Origin: a bacterium
Lineage (GTDB): Bacteria > UBP13 > UBA5359
Assembly (NCBI GenBank): GCA_028699365.1
Contig: JAQVUQ010000101.1
Coordinates: 1-8,524 of the forward strand
Reading direction: 5' to 3'
Length of the DNA stretch: 8,524 nt
Of the stretch, positions 5,748 through 8,524 are shown in pieces. The notes under the pieces were generated by a model. That model searched no databases and had not been told where the DNA came from. It worked only from the letters and a program-made list of their open reading frames with translations. The translations under genes were made by a program, and so were the position numbers. Position 1 is the first letter of the stretch. The number at the start of each line of letters is the position of its first letter.

Positions 5748-8087
5748 TTGAAAGAAAGAAATATCTGCAAATTACTGACGGCAGTGATTATATTCATTCT
5801 CGGTTTCAGCATCAGAGGGGAGGCGGTTGATAACCTGGCGCTGAACAGGCCTGTGACTGCCAGCAGTACGGAGAGCGGCGGCGTCTATCTGCCCTCTGCC
5901 GCCAACGACGGCAACGCGACTACCAGGTGGGCCTCGGTAGAGAGAGTCGATCCGCAGTGGCTGATGGTGGATCTGGGTGGACAGCAATCGATCGACCGTG
6001 CAGTGCTGAAATGGGAGACGGCTTATGCCAGCGGTTACCAGATACAGGTTTCGACGGACAGCATCAACTGGCAGACGGTCTACAGCACCAGCGGCGGGGA
6101 CGGAGGGACGGACGATATCAGCTTTACCGTCGTAAGCGCCAGATACGTGCGCATGTACGGCACCCAGCGTTACTACCCCCGCTACGGCTACTCCATCTGG
6201 GAGATGGAGGTCTACGGCAGCGGAACTACGCCGGCGCCAAACAATCTGGCACTGAACAAAGCCATAACGGCCTCATCGGTAGAGAGCGCTTCCCTGACGG
6301 CATCTCGTGCCAACGACGGCAGTGCGTCCACCCGGTGGGCTTCGATTGCAAGCGCCGATCCGCAGTGGCTGATGGTGGACCTTGGCGCTCAGCAACCGGT
6401 CGGTCAGGTAATACTGAAATGGGAGACGGCTTACGCCAACGGTTACCAGATACAGGTTTCGACGGACAGCATCAACTGGCAGACGGTCTACAGCACCAGC
6501 GGCGGGGACGGAGGGACGGACGATATTAACTTTGCTGCCGTAAGCGCCAGATACGTGCGCATGTACGGCACCCAGCGCTACTACTCCCGCTACGGCTACT
6601 CCATCTGGGAGATGGAGGTCTACGGCAGCGGAACTACGCCGCTTCCATCCGGTAACCTGGCACTGAGCAAGGCCATAACCGCCACATCTGTGGAGGACAA
6701 TACTCTGCGGGCATCTTGCGCCAACGACGGCAGTATGTCCACCAGATGGGCCTCGGTAGAGAGATCCGACCCGCAGTGGCTGATGGTGGATCTGGGCGGA
6801 CAGCGCACCATCGCACGGGTAGTGCTGAAATGGGAGACGGCTTACGCCAGCGGTTACCAGATACAGGTTTCGACAGACAGCATCAACTGGCAGACGGTCT
6901 ACAGCACCAGCGGCGGGGACGGAGGGACGGACGATATCAGCTTTACCGCCGTAAGCGCCAGATACGTGCGCATGTACGGCACCCAGCGATATTACCCCCA
7001 CTACGGCTACTCCATCTGGGAGATGGAGGTCTACGAACAGGCAAGCGGTCCGGCGCTCCTCAGTTTCAGCGTTACCGGTGCGGACGGCAACAGTTACTCC
7101 GTCTGGGGCAAAACCCCTGTCGGTTTCAATCCTGCCGGAGGCACCCTGTATCCGATATGTATAGGCTTCCCGGCCCGGGGATACAGCGCGGAAATCATCT
7201 ATACCAACTCTGATCTGCCGGATCTGCTGGCAAACGCCGGTTATATCTTCCTGGCACCGGAGAGCGGAGCCAACAGTTGGGGCAACGATAACGCTATTTC
7301 CATCGCCGAGGCAGCGGCTGCCTACGTTGCTCAATACTACTGCGGCGATACAAGCCGACAGGCCGCCGTAGGCTTCTCAATGGGTGGCGGAGCGGCCATA
7401 ACTTATGCCGTTATCCATCCCGACCGCGTCAAGACTGTGGCCGAGGAGATAGGCTGGACCGATATGCGTAGCCTGTACGACTACACTACCCTTTACAAAA
7501 GCGATATCGTCGCCGCTTACGGCGGCACGCCGACGGAAAAACCTGTTCCCTACGCGGAGCGTGATCTGAGAGATCTGTCCGTCAATCTGAAGGGACGGGC
7601 GGTATACATTCGTCACGGGGACGCTGATATCAATATACCCTATACCCAGTCCACGTACTTCCGCGACACGGCTTCGGCCAACGGTGCCGCCGTCACTCTG
7701 GTGACCGTTTCCGGAGGAACTCATTATATCGGATCGGATGAAGCTGCCATGGCTCAATTCATCATGGCTCACACTGCTGATACGAATCCCGCCGATTGGT
7801 CTTACAAGTCTTACAAGAGCAGCTTTGATGTTTATAACTATACAGTGGTCGTATCGGGTAAGAGCAGCAGCGACTATACGCTGTTGACGAATGTGAACCG
7901 GTCAGGGTTCTTCCTGCATGCCCCCGGCCAGACATTCTTCAGGACGGATGCACTTTATTCGCCGAATACGGCTTATCAGATCACGCTCAGCGGCTCAAAA
8001 AACGTGGTATACAACGCCACCAGTGATGCCGTCGGCAAGCTGCAGTTGGTATTTGAAGCCGGCGATTACACGGTTCAGATACAGTGA
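5748..8087 (+). CDS. Secreted esterase-like alpha/beta hydrolase with three N-terminal F5/8C (CBM32-like) domains
   Basis: This 779-residue protein starts at TTG. Its signal peptide (1-26) has a basic start, a hydrophobic core LLTAVIIFILGFS and probable cleavage after GEA; the following VDNLALN mirrors the ADNLAF of gene 2. F5/8C domains lie at 28-157, 165-293 and 303-430, each with GGDGGTDDI and RYVRMYGTQRYY..YGYSIWEMEVY. Residues 435-670 form an alpha/beta hydrolase of the dienelactone-hydrolase/prolyl-oligopeptidase-like esterase type. The nucleophile is Ser544 in GFSMGG, the acid is probably Asp627 in HGDADINIP, and the base is His659 in GGTHYIG. The usual HG oxyanion motif is replaced by GFPARGY. 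Residues 680-779 are an unrecognised beta-rich domain (SGFFLHAPGQTFF, ending DYTVQIQ). Likely role: hydrolysis of ester decorations (acetyl or aromatic) on an extracellular polysaccharide, targeted by the CBMs. The substrate is not deducible, and a lipase, peptidase or polyester depolymerase role remains possible. Confidence 0.92.
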   Translation: MKERNICKLLTAVIIFILGFSIRGEAVDNLALNRPVTASSTESGGVYLPSAANDGNATTRWASVERVDPQWLMVDLGGQQSIDRAVLKWETAYASGYQIQVSTDSINWQTVYSTSGGDGGTDDISFTVVSARYVRMYGTQRYYPRYGYSIWEMEVYGSGTTPAPNNLALNKAITASSVESASLTASRANDGSASTRWASIASADPQWLMVDLGAQQPVGQVILKWETAYANGYQIQVSTDSINWQTVYSTSGGDGGTDDINFAAVSARYVRMYGTQRYYSRYGYSIWEMEVYGSGTTPLPSGNLALSKAITATSVEDNTLRASCANDGSMSTRWASVERSDPQWLMVDLGGQRTIARVVLKWETAYASGYQIQVSTDSINWQTVYSTSGGDGGTDDISFTAVSARYVRMYGTQRYYPHYGYSIWEMEVYEQASGPALLSFSVTGADGNSYSVWGKTPVGFNPAGGTLYPICIGFPARGYSAEIIYTNSDLPDLLANAGYIFLAPESGANSWGNDNAISIAEAAAAYVAQYYCGDTSRQAAVGFSMGGGAAITYAVIHPDRVKTVAEEIGWTDMRSLYDYTTLYKSDIVAAYGGTPTEKPVPYAERDLRDLSVNLKGRAVYIRHGDADINIPYTQSTYFRDTASANGAAVTLVTVSGGTHYIGSDEAAMAQFIMAHTADTNPADWSYKSYKSSFDVYNYTVVVSGKSSSDYTLLTNVNRSGFFLHAPGQTFFRTDALYSPNTAYQITLSGSKNVVYNATSDAVGKLQLVFEAGDYTVQIQ
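6006..7034 (+). repeat. Three near-identical half-domain tracts within the F5/8C repeats of gene 3
   Basis: The second half of each F5/8C domain, from CTGAAATGGGAGACGGCTTA to the EMEVY codons, is almost the same at nucleotide level at 6006-6215, 6414-6623 and 6825-7034 (spacings 408 and 411 bp). The first halves of the same domains (5829-6005, 6240-6413, 6654-6824) are visibly more diverged in both DNA and protein. Identity runs through synonymous positions, which points to recent homogenisation and not only protein-level constraint. Confidence 0.85.
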
Positions 8088-8119
8088 GGAGAGAGGAAAG
8101 GCACCCGCCTTCGCTCTGC

Positions 8120-8204
8120 GAGCTACGGCGCGGCAAGCCCGCCTCGACCAGTGAGCTACGGCGGGGCAAGCCCGCCCCGACCAGTGAGCTACGGCGCGGC
8201 AAGC
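8120..8204 (+). repeat. 33-bp intergenic tandem repeat, 2.6 copies
   Basis: Units at 8120-8152 and 8153-8185 differ at only two positions, and a partial third unit covers 8186-8204. Each begins GAGCTACGGCG and carries GGCAAGCCCGCC. Unit 2 can form a 6-bp stem (GGCGGG 8160-8165 with CCCGCC 8171-8176) around GCAAG. Because it lies between a stop codon and the next gene, it is probably non-coding. It is GC-rich and the units are adjacent without spacers. It may act as a terminator or RNA stabiliser, or belong to a dispersed intergenic repeat family. Confidence 0.8.
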
Positions 8205-8271
8205 ATAAAGGCGATAGATGGGTTCCAAGTTCACGGTTCAGAGTTATCTGCAGAGGGTTGGGGCTGTTAAG

Positions 8272-8524
8272 TTGACACTGAAAACAGTACCTTTTGTGAT
8301 TATAATTACGCTTACCTTCTTTAGCGGTGCCTGTATGCCGCTCAGCATGACCGGAGCCTCCGATGAGGTTTCCCGGCTTCCTGTGCGGACGAATTACTAT
8401 CTGAAGGACGGTAGCGGCAAGGCGATATACCTGGCCGGCTACCCATCGGTATACCTGGCAGAGCGGCCCGGAGGCGGGAACTACCAGGCGATGCACAGCG
8501 CGCTGCAGCAGTATGGGGTAAACA
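8272..8524 (+). CDS. N-terminus of an exported protein, probable glycoside hydrolase-like (partial)
   Basis: The frame is open to the right edge. From TTG at 8272 the protein begins MTLKTVPFVIIITLTFFSGAC, a hydrophobic signal sequence with a cysteine at residue 21 that could be a lipobox (SGAC; position -3 is Ser where Leu is usual) or a normal cleavage site. An in-frame ATG at 8218 with AAAGG 6 nt upstream would add 18 residues. I prefer TTG because the other two complete genes use TTG and the signal length then matches, but the SD there is weak (GGGG at 8260-8263). The mature start contains YYLKDGSGKAIYLAGY and then HSALQQYGVN, resembling the first strand and helix of TIM-barrel proteins of the DUF4038/apiosidase type, whose C-terminal sandwich matches the left end of gene 1. 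That family call is tentative on about 84 residues. Exact start uncertain. Confidence 0.75.
   Translation, partial: MTLKTVPFVIIITLTFFSGACMPLSMTGASDEVSRLPVRTNYYLKDGSGKAIYLAGYPSVYLAERPGGGNYQAMHSALQQYGVN

Noticed and set aside
6273-7334. A 353-codon minus-strand open frame opposite gene 3
   Set aside because: It overlaps the F5/8C repeats and esterase domain in antisense. Its repetitive sequence mirrors the repeats, and it contains no recognisable domain.
8120-8204. 33-bp repeats considered as a CRISPR array
   Set aside because: The units abut directly with no unique spacers, and no cas gene is present.
8084-8275. A small plus-strand frame translating the tandem repeat as SELRRGKPAPT units
   Set aside because: It overlaps the gene 3 stop and the start region of gene 4, and consists of the intergenic repeat read in one frame. 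No convincing independent gene signal was seen.
8272-8306. TTGACA and TATAAT boxes as a promoter
   Set aside because: The spacing is 23 bp, well beyond the usual 16-18, and both boxes lie inside the signal-peptide coding region of gene 4.

Overview
The window holds four consecutive plus-strand genes for secreted, modular carbohydrate-binding proteins, with no RNA genes, CRISPR arrays or transposases seen. The sequence is bacterial: there are Shine-Dalgarno sites, at least two TTG starts, Sec-type signal peptides and compact intergenic gaps of about 180-205 bp. The phylum cannot be fixed from this sequence. The rich set of secreted discoidin/CBM32 modules, the lack of any LPXTG, SLH, PEP-CTERM or type IX sorting tail, and the short GC-rich intergenic repeats fit an uncultivated polysaccharide-degrading bacterium (PVC group, Armatimonadota or Omnitrophota-like). 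That placement is inference.

Layout. (1) 1-2810: the 3' part of a large gene whose 5' end lies outside the window. It encodes a beta-sandwich like those at the C-terminus of DUF4038/apiosidase-type glycoside hydrolases, then F5/8C - CBM6/35-like - F5/8C - CBM6/35-like - F5/8C and a Thr/Pro-rich tail. A 927-bp unit is tandemly duplicated inside it. (2) 2811-3015: intergenic, with a perfect 36-bp palindrome. (3) 3016-5556: an 846-residue secreted protein made only of four F5/8C domains alternating with three putative Ig (He_PIG) domains, with no catalytic domain visible. (4) 5557-5747: intergenic, with a 16-bp-stem inverted repeat. (5) 5748-8087: a 779-residue secreted protein with three F5/8C domains, an alpha/beta-hydrolase (esterase-like) domain with a complete Ser/Asp/His triad, and an unrecognised C-terminal beta-rich domain. 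(6) 8088-8271: intergenic, with 33-bp tandem repeats. (7) About 8272 to the window end: the start of a fourth secreted protein whose N-terminus resembles the first strand of a TIM-barrel glycoside hydrolase of the DUF4038/apiosidase kind.

Working together (inference): all the products look exported and, among the three largest, ten F5/8C (CBM32-like) domains share the same signature. They probably bind the same or related glycans. The first (and perhaps fourth) gene would supply a glycosidase, the third gene a de-esterifying enzyme, and the second gene a non-catalytic binding or adhesion protein. No transporter, regulator or SusC/D-type gene is in the window, so the substrate cannot be named. 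The most striking DNA-level feature is recent internal homogenisation of repeats within genes 1 and 3.
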